From Planctomycetota bacterium (GTDB taxonomy: Bacteria > Planctomycetota > B15-G4 > SIAN01), in the NCBI GenBank assembly GCA_009691715.1, contig SIAN01000026.1, positions 1 through 62,284 of the forward strand: a stretch of DNA of 62,284 bases, given 5' to 3'. Below the pieces are notes generated by a model. It saw only the letters and a program-made list of their open reading frames with translations, was not told the DNA's origin and made no database searches. The stretch's first letter is position 1. Every line of letters starts with the position of its first letter. This document shows, piece after piece, positions 17,557 to 25,928 of this stretch. The translations under genes were made by a program, and so were the position numbers.

Positions 17557-17898
17557 CGCTCGACTCCGAAGTCGAGGCCGCCGAGCTGCGTCAAGATCGG
17601 GTCGATCGGCTGCGGCTTCTCGAGCTCGGTCTCGTCGGCGCCGCGGAGCGGGTCGGCCGAATCACTCCCCTCACGCCACGACGCCGCGTCGACGCGCCAA
17701 TCGTCCCCGAGGCGAAACTTCGCTGGCGACGAGCGGTCGCGATCGGTCCCGCCCTGCGCCGAAGGCGCCGCGTTCGGTTCGTTTTTCCACGGCGCCTGCG
17801 GAGGCACTGATGAACCAGGCGACGCCGGCGAACAGCAGTCCAGCCGCCATGCACCATGGAGTCTTGCGGTCGCTGAAGAGGCGGCTCGGAGAAGGCAC
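17553..17898 (-). pseudogene. Membrane-anchored protein of the pilin operon, frameshifted
   Basis: The first frame starts at ATG 17898 and has a cytoplasmic stretch and one transmembrane helix (M-A-A-G-L-L-F-A-G-V-A-W-F-I). The frame ending at 17553 reads A-K-F-R-L-G-D-D-W-R-V-D and an acidic tail. Removing one A from the AAAAA run (17782-17786) joins them as V-E-N-E-P-N. The total would be about 114 residues. The end overlaps the next gene's ATG as ATGA, which supports the second frame being the real 3' end. The function is unknown, but the position suggests a PilM/N/O-like or regulatory partner. Confidence 0.55.
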
Positions 17899-18027
17899 GA
17901 ATTGCTCCGCGAGGGAGTGGCGTCGGTTTCGATCGACGACACGCGGCTCGCGACTTCAACTCGACCGCGCCATTCGCGCGCGAAACCAATTTCGATCGCG
18001 GGAAAGACCGCCTGCGCGACCCGCCAC

Positions 18028-19368
18028 TCAGGCGCTCGCCACCAAGGCTGGAATCGGCGGGCGGGCGCCGAACACCGGGCGCGCGACCTCGATCGGCGGC
18101 ACGCTGCGTGCCATCTCGTCGCGCGCGATCCAGCGCAACACCACCGCCATCGCGACCAAGTGGTACATCAGGTCGAAGTGGGCTCGGTTGAGGAAGTTGG
18201 CGCCGAACATGAACGACACCAACCCGATCTCGACCATGTTCGCGAAGTCGATGATCCACTGCGGCCCGCCGCGCCGCTTCACGTCGTTGCGCGTGCACCG
18301 CAGCCACCAGAGCGCCGACCCGAGCATCGCCAGGAAGCTGATCAGCGCGGGCGTGCCGAGCTCGGCCCACACCTGGATGTAGGTGTTGTGCGCGACGCGG
18401 ACGCTCATCACGCCATCCTTGCGCCGGACCTGCTTCGGGTCGAAGCGGCGGAAATTGGAGACGAAGCCTTCGTAGCCGACACCGAAGAAGGGGTTGGCAG
18501 CGACCATCTTCAGCCCCACCTGCCAGGCGTAGAGCCGGCCGGCGGCCGAGCCATCCTCGGTCGGCTCCTTCAACGTGTCGAGCCGCTCCACCACGTCATC
18601 GGGCAGGAGGAGCGGAGCGACGAAGACCGTCGCTCCGACGAACACCCACGGCAGGATGCTCTTCTTCAGCTTGTTGAAGATGAGCAGGCAGACCAACCCC
18701 ATGGTCAGGAACCCGCCGCGCGAGAGCGTGCAGACGATCGCCACGCAGGTGAGGCCGAAAGCGATGACCATGAAGCGCTTGAGCCAGCGTTTCTCCGTCA
18801 TCCGACGCAGGAAGAACAGGAACGGCAGGTTCATCGCCATGCCGAGGCAGAGGTCGTTGTTGTCGAGCATCATCCCGCCCGGTCCCTGCAGGATGCGGCC
18901 GCCGCGCAGGACGCCGTGGAGACCGTACTTCACCCCGAAGAAGCCGAGCGAGAGCGCGATGGTCCACGCCAGCTTCTTCAGGCGATCCTGGTTGTCGACC
19001 ATGCCGACGGTGAAGAACGTGACCAGGAAGACCTTCATCAGGTCGAAGTACTTGGCCACTTGGTCGTCGTGCGGATCCTTGTGCGCGAGCGTCAGCGAGA
19101 TCGTGAGGCAGATGAACAGCGAGAGCATCCAGCCAGTCGGAATCGAGAAGCGGGTGAACTTGCGTCGCTCGTTCAGGAACCAGCCCAGATACATCAGGAT
19201 CGCGCAGTACAGCGAGTACCGGATGCCCTTGGCGAAACCCCAGCAGAGATCCTGCGGCCGCATGTAGGCCATCCAAGTGAACAGCAGCAGGCCGAAGAAC
19301 GGCCGCATGAACGCCCGCGGGAGGAGGGCGAACACGGTCACGGCAACGATGACGTCTCGGTAGCTCAA
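18028..19368 (-). CDS. O-antigen ligase-like (Wzy_C) membrane protein
   Basis: The protein has about 446 residues and 11-12 predicted transmembrane helices. The motif G-G-M-M-L-D-N-N-D-L-C-L-G precedes the large periplasmic loop, and G-R-L-Y-A-W-Q-V-G-L-K and R-V-A-H-N-T-Y-I-Q-V-W lie in the Wzy_C domain (the H-N is the usual catalytic-region pair). It is closest in form to O-glycosylation or exopolysaccharide ligases. The start is uncertain: TTG at 19368 (before S-Y-R-D-V-I) fits the family; an in-frame codon at 19434 would add 22 unlike residues. Confidence 0.8.
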   Translation of the reverse strand: MSYRDVIVAVTVFALLPRAFMRPFFGLLLFTWMAYMRPQDLCWGFAKGIRYSLYCAILMYLGWFLNERRKFTRFSIPTGWMLSLFICLTISLTLAHKDPHDDQVAKYFDLMKVFLVTFFTVGMVDNQDRLKKLAWTIALSLGFFGVKYGLHGVLRGGRILQGPGGMMLDNNDLCLGMAMNLPFLFFLRRMTEKRWLKRFMVIAFGLTCVAIVCTLSRGGFLTMGLVCLLIFNKLKKSILPWVFVGATVFVAPLLLPDDVVERLDTLKEPTEDGSAAGRLYAWQVGLKMVAANPFFGVGYEGFVSNFRRFDPKQVRRKDGVMSVRVAHNTYIQVWAELGTPALISFLAMLGSALWWLRCTRNDVKRRGGPQWIIDFANMVEIGLVSFMFGANFLNRAHFDLMYHLVAMAVVLRWIARDEMARSVPPIEVARPVFGARPPIPALVASA

Positions 19369-19553
19369 GTCGGACGGGACCTCGTGGCTAGCGCGCGGGC
19401 CGCCATCATGCTCAGCCCGGGACCGCGCCGGCAACCGGCCGCCGCGATTCGGCGGCTGCCGCCTCGGCCTGTCCTCGGCTGCTCTTCGGCGCCAAAGCGG
19501 CCCCGGCTCATGCCCGACGGCGCTCCGGCTCGGCGCGAAAGTAATGTCCCGCC

Positions 19554-21125
19554 ATGACCCGCGTGAAGACCGCCTACCAGCGCCTCCCGACTCGCATCGA
19601 CGGTTTGGACCTCCTGCTCGGCGGCGGCCTGCGCTGCCCCGACCCCGGCTCGGTCTTCATGGTGATCCTCGGCGGACCGGGCACCGGCAAGACCCACCTC
19701 GCGCTCGAGCTGGCGGTGCGCACGCTCGGCGCGGCGACCGAGCGCGGTGCCTGCCACATCTATTACAGCTTCGATCAAAGCCCGGCGGAGCTGCATTCCA
19801 AGCTGCGCGAGGACTTCGACTTCTACGGCCTGGACGAACAGTGGCGCCGGATCGTCGGCACGATCGACACGCCCGACCACGCCGCGCAGATCCACGAGTT
19901 CGCGCCGCCCGCTCCAGCGCCGGAGCGCTACCTTGCGCTGGCGTCGCTGCGCGAGTCCCCGCACGACATGGTGCACGGCGGCAGCCGGCTGTTCGAGCGC
20001 CTCGACCGCGACCTCGCGGCGATGGTGCGCTCGACCGCGCCGGTCGGCACCCACCTCGCGCCGCGCCTCGTCGCCATCGACAACATCTCGATCAACGCCT
20101 TCGATGACGGCTTGCAAGCGCGTTCGGCGCTGCAGTCGATCCGCCAGCAGCTCGCCGCGCGCCGGCTGCACGGCATCTTCGTGATCGAGACGCCTGGCGC
20201 TGGCTCCGATCGCGCGGCGTTCATGGCGGCTGAATACGCCGCCGACGTCATCATCGAGCTCGGCTACCACCAGGTCGGCGACCAGTTCAAGGAGCGCTCG
20301 ATCGAGATCTCCAAGGCGCGCCACCAGTTCTACTACCGAGGCGCGCACCACTTCTCGATCGTCGGCCGCAACGAAGGCGTGCTCTTCGGCGGCCGCGGCG
20401 CGCGCCCGCCTGGCCTCCACGTCTACCCCTCGGTGCCGACGCTGCTGTCGCACCTCGACTACCTACAGTCGAAGGAGGAGCGCGTCGCACCGCGCGCGCC
20501 GATCCCGTTCGGCGTCGGTGATCTGCACGTCCCGCACGGCTCGGTGACCGGCCTCATCGGCCCGCCCGCCCGCGCGACCACGGCACACTGGCTGGCGCTC
20601 AAGTTCCTGCTGGCTGGCGAGCGCGACGGCCTGCTGATCTCGCTGCGGGAGACGCGCGAAGAGCTCGCCGCCGTCGCCAAGGAGTGGTTCGGCGCCGATT
20701 CGGATCGGGTCGCGTGCATCTCCTTCGCGCCGGAGTACCTGTCCGCCGGCAAGTTCATGAAGGACCTCTACGACGAGATCCTCGAGCTCGAACGCGGCGG
20801 CCGACGGATCGAACGCGCGGCGCTGTGGGGCATTGGCCAGTTGAAGAACGCCTTCCCGCTGCTGAACGAGTCGCGCCTGTTCCTGCCATGGTTGTCGGCG
20901 TTCCTCAAGCGCAAGGGAATCGCGTCGCTGTTGGTCGAGGCGACCCATCAGATGCAGGAGGATGGCACCGTCGGCGGCGATTCGAGCGTGCCGGGAACCG
21001 TCGATCACTTGCTCGCGCTGGTCGAACCTGGGACCAAGCGCCCCGAACTGCGGCTGGTGCGCTCGCTCAGCGCCCGCTCCGCGCAGCATGGCCGCGCGCT
21101 CCCGCTACCACCCGACGCTCGCTGA
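19554..21125 (+). CDS. Double KaiC/RAD55-like RecA-superfamily ATPase
   Basis: This 523-residue protein has two RecA-like halves. The first has a perfect Walker A (G-G-P-G-T-G-K-T-H-L-A, near residue 42) and a Walker B-like R-L-V-A-I-D-N-I. The second (from about residue 320) begins V-T-G-L-I-G-P-P-A-R-A-T-T, in which the GKT lysine is lost. It still keeps the KaiC-type fold landmarks L-L-I-S-L-R-E-T-R and H-L-L-A-L-V. Such proteins are ATP-driven regulators, not only clock proteins. No kaiA/B or partner kinase is nearby. No clear Shine-Dalgarno precedes ATG 19554. The stop touches the inverted-repeat element. Confidence 0.75.
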   Translation: MTRVKTAYQRLPTRIDGLDLLLGGGLRCPDPGSVFMVILGGPGTGKTHLALELAVRTLGAATERGACHIYYSFDQSPAELHSKLREDFDFYGLDEQWRRIVGTIDTPDHAAQIHEFAPPAPAPERYLALASLRESPHDMVHGGSRLFERLDRDLAAMVRSTAPVGTHLAPRLVAIDNISINAFDDGLQARSALQSIRQQLAARRLHGIFVIETPGAGSDRAAFMAAEYAADVIIELGYHQVGDQFKERSIEISKARHQFYYRGAHHFSIVGRNEGVLFGGRGARPPGLHVYPSVPTLLSHLDYLQSKEERVAPRAPIPFGVGDLHVPHGSVTGLIGPPARATTAHWLALKFLLAGERDGLLISLRETREELAAVAKEWFGADSDRVACISFAPEYLSAGKFMKDLYDEILELERGGRRIERAALWGIGQLKNAFPLLNESRLFLPWLSAFLKRKGIASLLVEATHQMQEDGTVGGDSSVPGTVDHLLALVEPGTKRPELRLVRSLSARSAQHGRALPLPPDAR

Positions 21126-21288
21126 GAGCCTGAGCAAGAATCCCAGCGTCGGCCCGAGGCCGAGCGAGGACCAGCCCGGCAAGGCGCGCCGACGAGCCGT
21201 ATCAATGGAGAGATACGGCGAGGAGGCGCAACGCAGCCGGGCGCAGCCGCAGCCGGCCGAAGCCAGCTGGGATTCTTGCTCAGGCTCT
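21125..21288. repeat. 164-bp inverted-repeat element between convergent genes
   Basis: A perfect 23-bp inverted repeat, first arm 21125-21147 (starts AGAGCCTGAGCAAGAATCCC) and second arm 21266-21288, encloses 118 bp. The interior is itself complementary: GCCGTATC...GATACGGC forms an 8-bp stem at the tip, and CCCGGC/GCCGGG pair between. The whole could fold into one long rod. It fills the gap between two convergent genes and its first base is the last base of the KaiC-like stop codon. It could be a bidirectional terminator, a REP/MITE-type mobile repeat or a structured RNA. Confidence 0.8.
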
Positions 21289-21299
21289 GAGTCGCCGCG

Positions 21300-22826
21300 T
21301 CAGCGCGGAAGCATGTTGCGGTGCCATTTGCGGGCGCTGCCGCCCTCGATCAAGAAGACGCGGATGCGGTTCTGGTGGTAGTCGAGGCGCGGGCGCCAGA
21401 ACTCCCGCTGCAGCCGGCCTTCGCTCCACGCCCAACGGTGGAACGAGCGCGTCTCGGCGTTCATCTGGTCGAAGTCCGCGGGCACGACCACCCAGAGCCG
21501 TTTGCAACTGCTCCACATCGCGTCGTATTGCGGCCAATCCTCCTGCGGCGGCGGCGCCTCGAGGAGACAATCGTCCGGCAGCGTCGCCGGGAGGTAGCGG
21601 CGCGCGAGCGCGTGCCAATCGCAGATGACGCCATCGCCGGGCTGCAGGCGGGTCGAGACGAAATCGAGCGCTCCGGCGAGATCGTGGCGATTGCCGTCGA
21701 TCGATTCGGAGGCGACGCTAGGCAGCCACGCGACGAGCGCGGCGAACGGAACCGCGATGCGCGCGCAGCGCAGCGCGCCAGCCAGCCAATCCGACATCTC
21801 ACCGACAAACGTGGCAGCGGGCAGCAACGCGAGCACCACGACGCCGAGCAGGTAGCGCTGGTCGACCGACTTGCCGAGCGCCGCCAGCGTCAGCATCAAC
21901 GCCGTCGGCACGCCGACCGCGACGATCACGTAGAGCGCCAGCGGCCGATCGCGTCGCCACAGCGTTGACAGGCCCAGCGCGCCCAGCGCGCCGACGACTG
22001 GCCCGATGTTCCAGCCGATGCCGAGCGCGAGGCCGGCAAGACTTTCGACACCGGCGTCCTTCGCGTTGAGCTTGTACAGAAGCGTGTCGGCGAAGGCCTG
22101 CGGCCAGAGAAGCAACGGGATCGCCACCAAGAGCGGGAGCGCGAGCGGCGGCAGCATCGCACGCGGCAGCAGCACACGCGGCCGCCGCCGGCCCCCCAGC
22201 AGCGCCGCCACGAGGGCCGCGACGATGTGCCCGAGCAGCAGCAGCCCCGCCGTCGGGTTCGAGCCCATCGCCAGCGCGAGCCAGACCACGCCGCGGACGG
22301 CCGCGCGCACGCTTCCCTCGCGCTGCGCCTGCAGCAGCCCAAACGTCGCCGGGACGCAAAACGCCAGCTCAACCGAATAGAAGCGCGCGGTCTGCGAGAA
22401 CCAGAGGAACCAGGGCGAGAAGGCGATCAGCGCCGCCAGCACGTGCCGCTCGTGACGCCGCAGCACACCGCGCGAACCGACGAACGCCGCCCCGACCGCA
22501 AGCGTGCCCGCGACCGCCGGGACCAGCCGCACCAGCCACTGCAGCGCCGCCGGATCGGCGATGTTGACACCAAAGAAGTGGGCGACCTCGAGCACGATCC
22601 GCTCGAGCGCATAGAAGACGACGAAGAACAGGTCGCCCGACTGCATGCGTGCGGTGAACAACTGCTCGGCGTTCTCGAGCGTGTAGATCTCGTCGCCCCA
22701 GAGGCTGAAGCGGCCGAGACACGCGAAGCGCAGTGCGGCCGCGACCAGCAGCCATGCCAGCGTGGCGAGCTTGTCCGAGCGTCCCGAGTCGCCGTCTTCG
22801 ACCGCTGCCGTCGGCACGCTCCGCAC
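21300..22826 (-). CDS. GT39-type membrane glycosyltransferase
   Basis: The 508-residue protein has about 11 transmembrane helices. The first periplasmic loop holds F-S-L-W-G-D-E-I-Y-T, the D-E pair used by PMT/ArnT-type transferases that take sugar from polyprenyl phosphate. P-W-F-L-W-F-S-Q-T-A-R-F-Y and a soluble C-terminal domain complete the family pattern. Donor and acceptor are unknown. It is divergent from the SGNH hydrolase gene, with a 49-bp gap. Confidence 0.8.
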   Translation of the reverse strand: MRSVPTAAVEDGDSGRSDKLATLAWLLVAAALRFACLGRFSLWGDEIYTLENAEQLFTARMQSGDLFFVVFYALERIVLEVAHFFGVNIADPAALQWLVRLVPAVAGTLAVGAAFVGSRGVLRRHERHVLAALIAFSPWFLWFSQTARFYSVELAFCVPATFGLLQAQREGSVRAAVRGVVWLALAMGSNPTAGLLLLGHIVAALVAALLGGRRRPRVLLPRAMLPPLALPLLVAIPLLLWPQAFADTLLYKLNAKDAGVESLAGLALGIGWNIGPVVGALGALGLSTLWRRDRPLALYVIVAVGVPTALMLTLAALGKSVDQRYLLGVVVLALLPAATFVGEMSDWLAGALRCARIAVPFAALVAWLPSVASESIDGNRHDLAGALDFVSTRLQPGDGVICDWHALARRYLPATLPDDCLLEAPPPQEDWPQYDAMWSSCKRLWVVVPADFDQMNAETRSFHRWAWSEGRLQREFWRPRLDYHQNRIRVFLIEGGSARKWHRNMLPR

Positions 22827-22875
22827 GCCTCCTCACCTCTTTCCATGGTGAACGGTTGGTAGCGTAGCCGCCCCC

Positions 22876-23844
22876 ATGCGCACGCGTCGGATCCTCGGCC
22901 GCCTCGTCCTCGCCGCGATCGGCGCCACGCTTCCCGCGCTCGCGGCGGATGCATGGATCCGCCGCCAGGTCGGCAGGTGCGGCGTGACCCCGTTCCAAAC
23001 TTCGACGGTCGACGGACTGCCGCATCTGCTCTTTCCGGGGCGCTCGACGGTCTACAAGGGCGTCGAAGTGCGCATCAACGCGCAGGGATTTCGAGGCGCA
23101 GACTTCGCGCCTCCGACCGCCGGCCACGAACGCATCGCGCTCATCGGCGACTCGGTCACGTTCGGCAACGGCTGTCCCGAGGAAGGGACGTTGGCCGTCA
23201 AGCTGACGACCGAGCTCGCCGCGCGCGGGAAGCCGGCTCAGGTGCTGAATTGCGGCATCCCGGGCTACAACGCCGACAACGTCGCCGTGCTTCTGCGCGA
23301 ACGCGTGGTGCCGCTCCGGCCGCAACGCATCGTCTGGGTGATGGTCGCGAACGACGTGAACACCTCGCTCAACCGCTCCGAGATCCCCGACGACGCGATC
23401 ATCGACAGCTTCGCCGAGTTCCCGCTCGGCTCACCGCTGCTGCAGATGTTGAACCAGAACGCGAGCGGACTGCTGCGGCAGGCGGGCGTCCAGCTCGACG
23501 GCTACGTCGAGTCGATCCTGCGCGAGAGTCGGCGCGCCGACGGCAAACGGCTGCGGCAGGCGTTGACCGGGATGCAGGCGATCTGCCGCGCCGCCGGCAT
23601 CGACTTCCGCGTCGCGATCTATCCGTTCATGACGTGCCCCGCGACCAACCCGTTCGCACCGGTCGAAGAGGGCTGTGCGCGCCTCTGCGCCGAGCTCGCG
23701 ATCCCGTCGGTGCGCCTGTCGGACGCGTTCCCGCGCGACGAGAACCTCACGCGCTACTGGGTCGGGCCGGTCGACGGCCATCCCAACGGCGACGCCAATC
23801 GGATCGCCGCAGGACTGCTGGCGACGCGCTACTTCAGCGACTGA
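22876..23844 (+). CDS. SGNH/GDSL-family hydrolase
   Basis: The 322-residue protein has an N-terminal membrane or signal helix. The four SGNH blocks are L-I-G-D-S-V-T-F-G (catalytic Ser), N-C-G-I-P-G-Y-N-A-D-N, V-A-N-D-V-N and D-G-H-P-N (catalytic Asp and His). It is probably a periplasmic esterase or acetyltransferase partner acting on glycans; the neighbouring GT39 protein fits but does not prove it. Its 3' end overlaps the convergent YyaL-like gene by 16 bp. Confidence 0.8.
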   Translation: MRTRRILGRLVLAAIGATLPALAADAWIRRQVGRCGVTPFQTSTVDGLPHLLFPGRSTVYKGVEVRINAQGFRGADFAPPTAGHERIALIGDSVTFGNGCPEEGTLAVKLTTELAARGKPAQVLNCGIPGYNADNVAVLLRERVVPLRPQRIVWVMVANDVNTSLNRSEIPDDAIIDSFAEFPLGSPLLQMLNQNASGLLRQAGVQLDGYVESILRESRRADGKRLRQALTGMQAICRAAGIDFRVAIYPFMTCPATNPFAPVEEGCARLCAELAIPSVRLSDAFPRDENLTRYWVGPVDGHPNGDANRIAAGLLATRYFSD

Positions 23845-25193
23845 TCGCGCAGGGTCTCGGCCGCGGCCATCGCCGCGCGCAGCTCCGCGGGATCTCGCGC
23901 CACGGCCACCGCCTGATCGCCGATCCGCACGTGAGTCAACGGTGCCAGCTCTGCGGCGAGGCCATGTCGCGCCAGCAGCGCGAAGTCCTTCGCCGGGTCG
24001 AGCGCCAGCACCAGCTTGCTCGGCATCCAGGTGCGACGCGCAACATCGAGCAGCCCTGCGGTCCGCGGGTCGGAGTTGCCACCGACGACGAACAGGCACT
24101 GCGGCGGATGGAAGAAGAGCTCGACCGCGCGCCCGTATTCGGCCGTGTGGTAGGCGTAGAGCGGGTGGTCGGCGGCGAACAGGCGCAGCGCGCGCTCGGC
24201 GACACCGCGCCATTCAGGCCGCGCCAGCAGCCAACCGGCGCGGAGCAGCGCCTCGGCGGCGAGGCCGTTCTCTTGCAGCGTCTCGTGGCGCCGGCGTGCT
24301 TGCGCAAAATGGGCGGCGTCATCGCGCGCGTCGAAGAAGCCGCCGTGCTGCGCCGACTCCTTCTGCAGCAGCGTCGAGACCAGGTCCTCGACGACCTCGA
24401 GCAAGTCGAGGTCGCCGGTGTACTGCACCACGTGCAGCAACGCGCGCAGCGCGAAGACCTGGTCGCCCAGCAGTCCGAGAATCTGCTTGTCGCCCGCCGG
24501 CGTCGCCGAGTGGTAGACGCCGCGTCCGCGACTCCAGAGCGTGCCGACCAGGAACCGCGTGGCGCCGAGCGCATGGCGCGTCGCGACCTCGTCGCCGAGC
24601 ACCGCACCCGCCTTCAAGAATGCCGAGATCGCTGCGCACAGCGGCTGCGCCGCCACCGTCGCCTCGACGCGCGGCGCCTTGCGATCGGCGCGCAGCCGCT
24701 CGGGCAGCGCGTAGTAGCCGTCGTCCGCATCCTGTCCCGCGAACCACGCACCCGTCGCCGGATCGCGCAGCACGTGGTCGACGTAGGAGAGCGTCTTCTG
24801 CGCGACCTTGCGCAGCTCGTCACGGCCGAACTGCTGCCACGCCTCGAGGTAATTGCGCAGCAGTCCCGCCTGGGTCACGAGCAGCTTCTCGGTGCACGGC
24901 TGGCGCCAGTCGCGCGTTGCGCAGAAACGGAAGAACCCGCCCTCGACCGGGTCGAGCAGCGCACCCTGCGCCATCTCCACCAACGACCGCAGCACGATTT
25001 CGCGGAACGCAGGGTTGCCGCGTTTCTCCGCCCACAGCAGCGCGAAGTCGAGCGCCTCGGGGTGAGGGAACTTCTGCCCGGTGCCGAAGCCCCCGTGGCC
25101 CGCGTCGTACGCGTCGAGCATCGCCTGCGCGATCCGATCGAGGATCGCGGGCGTGAACCCGTCGCCACCACCGCGCTTGCCGCCTGCTGCCAT
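23829..25193 (-). CDS. YyaL/SPATA20-like protein lacking the N-terminal thioredoxin domain
   Basis: The 454-residue protein matches the (alpha/alpha)6-barrel part of the DUF255 family: Y-D-A-G-H-G-G-F-G-T-G-Q-K-F-P-H-P at residue 30, D-P-V-E-G-G-F-F-R-F, E-K-L-L-V-T-Q-A-G-L-L and F-A-G-Q-D-A-D. Full-length members are about 650-700 residues and start with a thioredoxin-like domain. Here the ATG at 25193 comes just before the barrel, and no thioredoxin sequence is found in the 170 bp upstream in any frame. The domain is lost or was never present. The role is unknown in the whole family. Confidence 0.75.
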   Translation of the reverse strand: MAAGGKRGGGDGFTPAILDRIAQAMLDAYDAGHGGFGTGQKFPHPEALDFALLWAEKRGNPAFREIVLRSLVEMAQGALLDPVEGGFFRFCATRDWRQPCTEKLLVTQAGLLRNYLEAWQQFGRDELRKVAQKTLSYVDHVLRDPATGAWFAGQDADDGYYALPERLRADRKAPRVEATVAAQPLCAAISAFLKAGAVLGDEVATRHALGATRFLVGTLWSRGRGVYHSATPAGDKQILGLLGDQVFALRALLHVVQYTGDLDLLEVVEDLVSTLLQKESAQHGGFFDARDDAAHFAQARRRHETLQENGLAAEALLRAGWLLARPEWRGVAERALRLFAADHPLYAYHTAEYGRAVELFFHPPQCLFVVGGNSDPRTAGLLDVARRTWMPSKLVLALDPAKDFALLARHGLAAELAPLTHVRIGDQAVAVARDPAELRAAMAAAETLRDQSLK

Positions 25194-25362
25194 CGCCGGG
25201 ACTCCGGAACTGTCCGTCAGGGACCAGCCGTTCCAGACACGTCCCCCTTCGGCCGGAAGCAGGCCGCGGCTTGCGGCCGCGTCATCGCCCCGCCCGGGCA
25301 CCCTCTCCGGGCAGCTCTCTAGCGCAGACCGACGCGCGCGCCGCTCTGCCGCTCGCCGGGTG

Positions 25363-25728
25363 TCAGCTCGCCGCCCGAGCCGGGCGCTTGCGCAGCGCGA
25401 TTCGCGGCGTGTCCGCCCAAAGCGATTCGAGGTCGTAGTAGGTGCGGCCCTCGGCGTCGAACAGGTGCACGACCACGTCGCCGAGGTCGAGCAGCACCCA
25501 GCGGTCGCTGCCAGTGCCCTCGACGCGGCGCGTCTTGCGGCCGACCACGGCGCCGTCTTTCGCGATGCCCTCGGCCACTGCGCGCAGTTGCCGCTTGTTG
25601 CGAGCCGACGCAATCACGAAATAGTCGGCGATGACCGTCCGCTGCTGCAGGTCGAGGATGAGGATGTCCTCGCACTTCTTGTCGATCGCGACTTCAGCAC
25701 AGACCTGAGCGAGCTCGAGCGAATCCAA
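25363..25728 (-). CDS. rsfS: Ribosome silencing factor RsfS (Iojap)
   Basis: At 121 residues it has the standard RsfS length. It has the family core I-L-D-L-Q-Q-R-T-V-I-A-D-Y-F-V-I-A-S-A-R-N-K-R-Q, then G-S-D-R-W-V-L-L-D-L-G-D-V-V-V-H-L-F and Y-Y-D-L-E-S-L-W. RsfS binds ribosomal protein uL14 and blocks subunit joining in starvation. It follows a possible 34-residue ORF by 30 bp. Confidence 0.92.
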   Translation of the reverse strand: MDSLELAQVCAEVAIDKKCEDILILDLQQRTVIADYFVIASARNKRQLRAVAEGIAKDGAVVGRKTRRVEGTGSDRWVLLDLGDVVVHLFDAEGRTYYDLESLWADTPRIALRKRPARAAS

Positions 25729-25758
25729 TTCGACCTGCCTTCCGTGACCTAACCCGAC

Positions 25759-25863
25759 CTATTCACGAAGCCCCTGCTGCGGCTCGGCCTGTCCGCCCAG
25801 CACTTCGTCGAAAACGTGCGTTCCTTCCTCAGCGGGCTCGCAGGCCCGCATCGTCGGAGCCAC
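25759..25863 (-). CDS. Possible 34-residue protein upstream of rsfS
   Basis: GTG 25863 is preceded by GAGGAGG with 6-nt spacing, one of the best ribosome binding sites in the window. The frame runs 34 codons to a TAG stop. The product is hydrophilic and acidic (A-C-E-P-A-E-E-G-T-H-V-F-D-E-V-L-G-G). An ATG in another frame 6 nt closer would give only 12 codons. No family is recognised. It could be a small protein or a leader for rsfS. Confidence 0.4.
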   Translation of the reverse strand: MAPTMRACEPAEEGTHVFDEVLGGQAEPQQGLRE

Positions 25864-25892
25864 GCATTTCCTCCTCGTCCTAAACCAACATT

Positions 25893-25909
25893 CCGTCGCC
25901 TCGCGACGG
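25893..25909 (-). terminator. Hairpin after the membrane-protein gene
   Basis: CCGTCGC, 3-nt loop, GCGACGG: a perfect 7-bp stem 20 nt past the stop at 25929. The following minus-strand sequence AATGTTGGTTTAGG has only a weak T run, so termination is uncertain. Confidence 0.4.
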
Positions 25910-25928
25910 GGATCATGATTCGGAGGGG

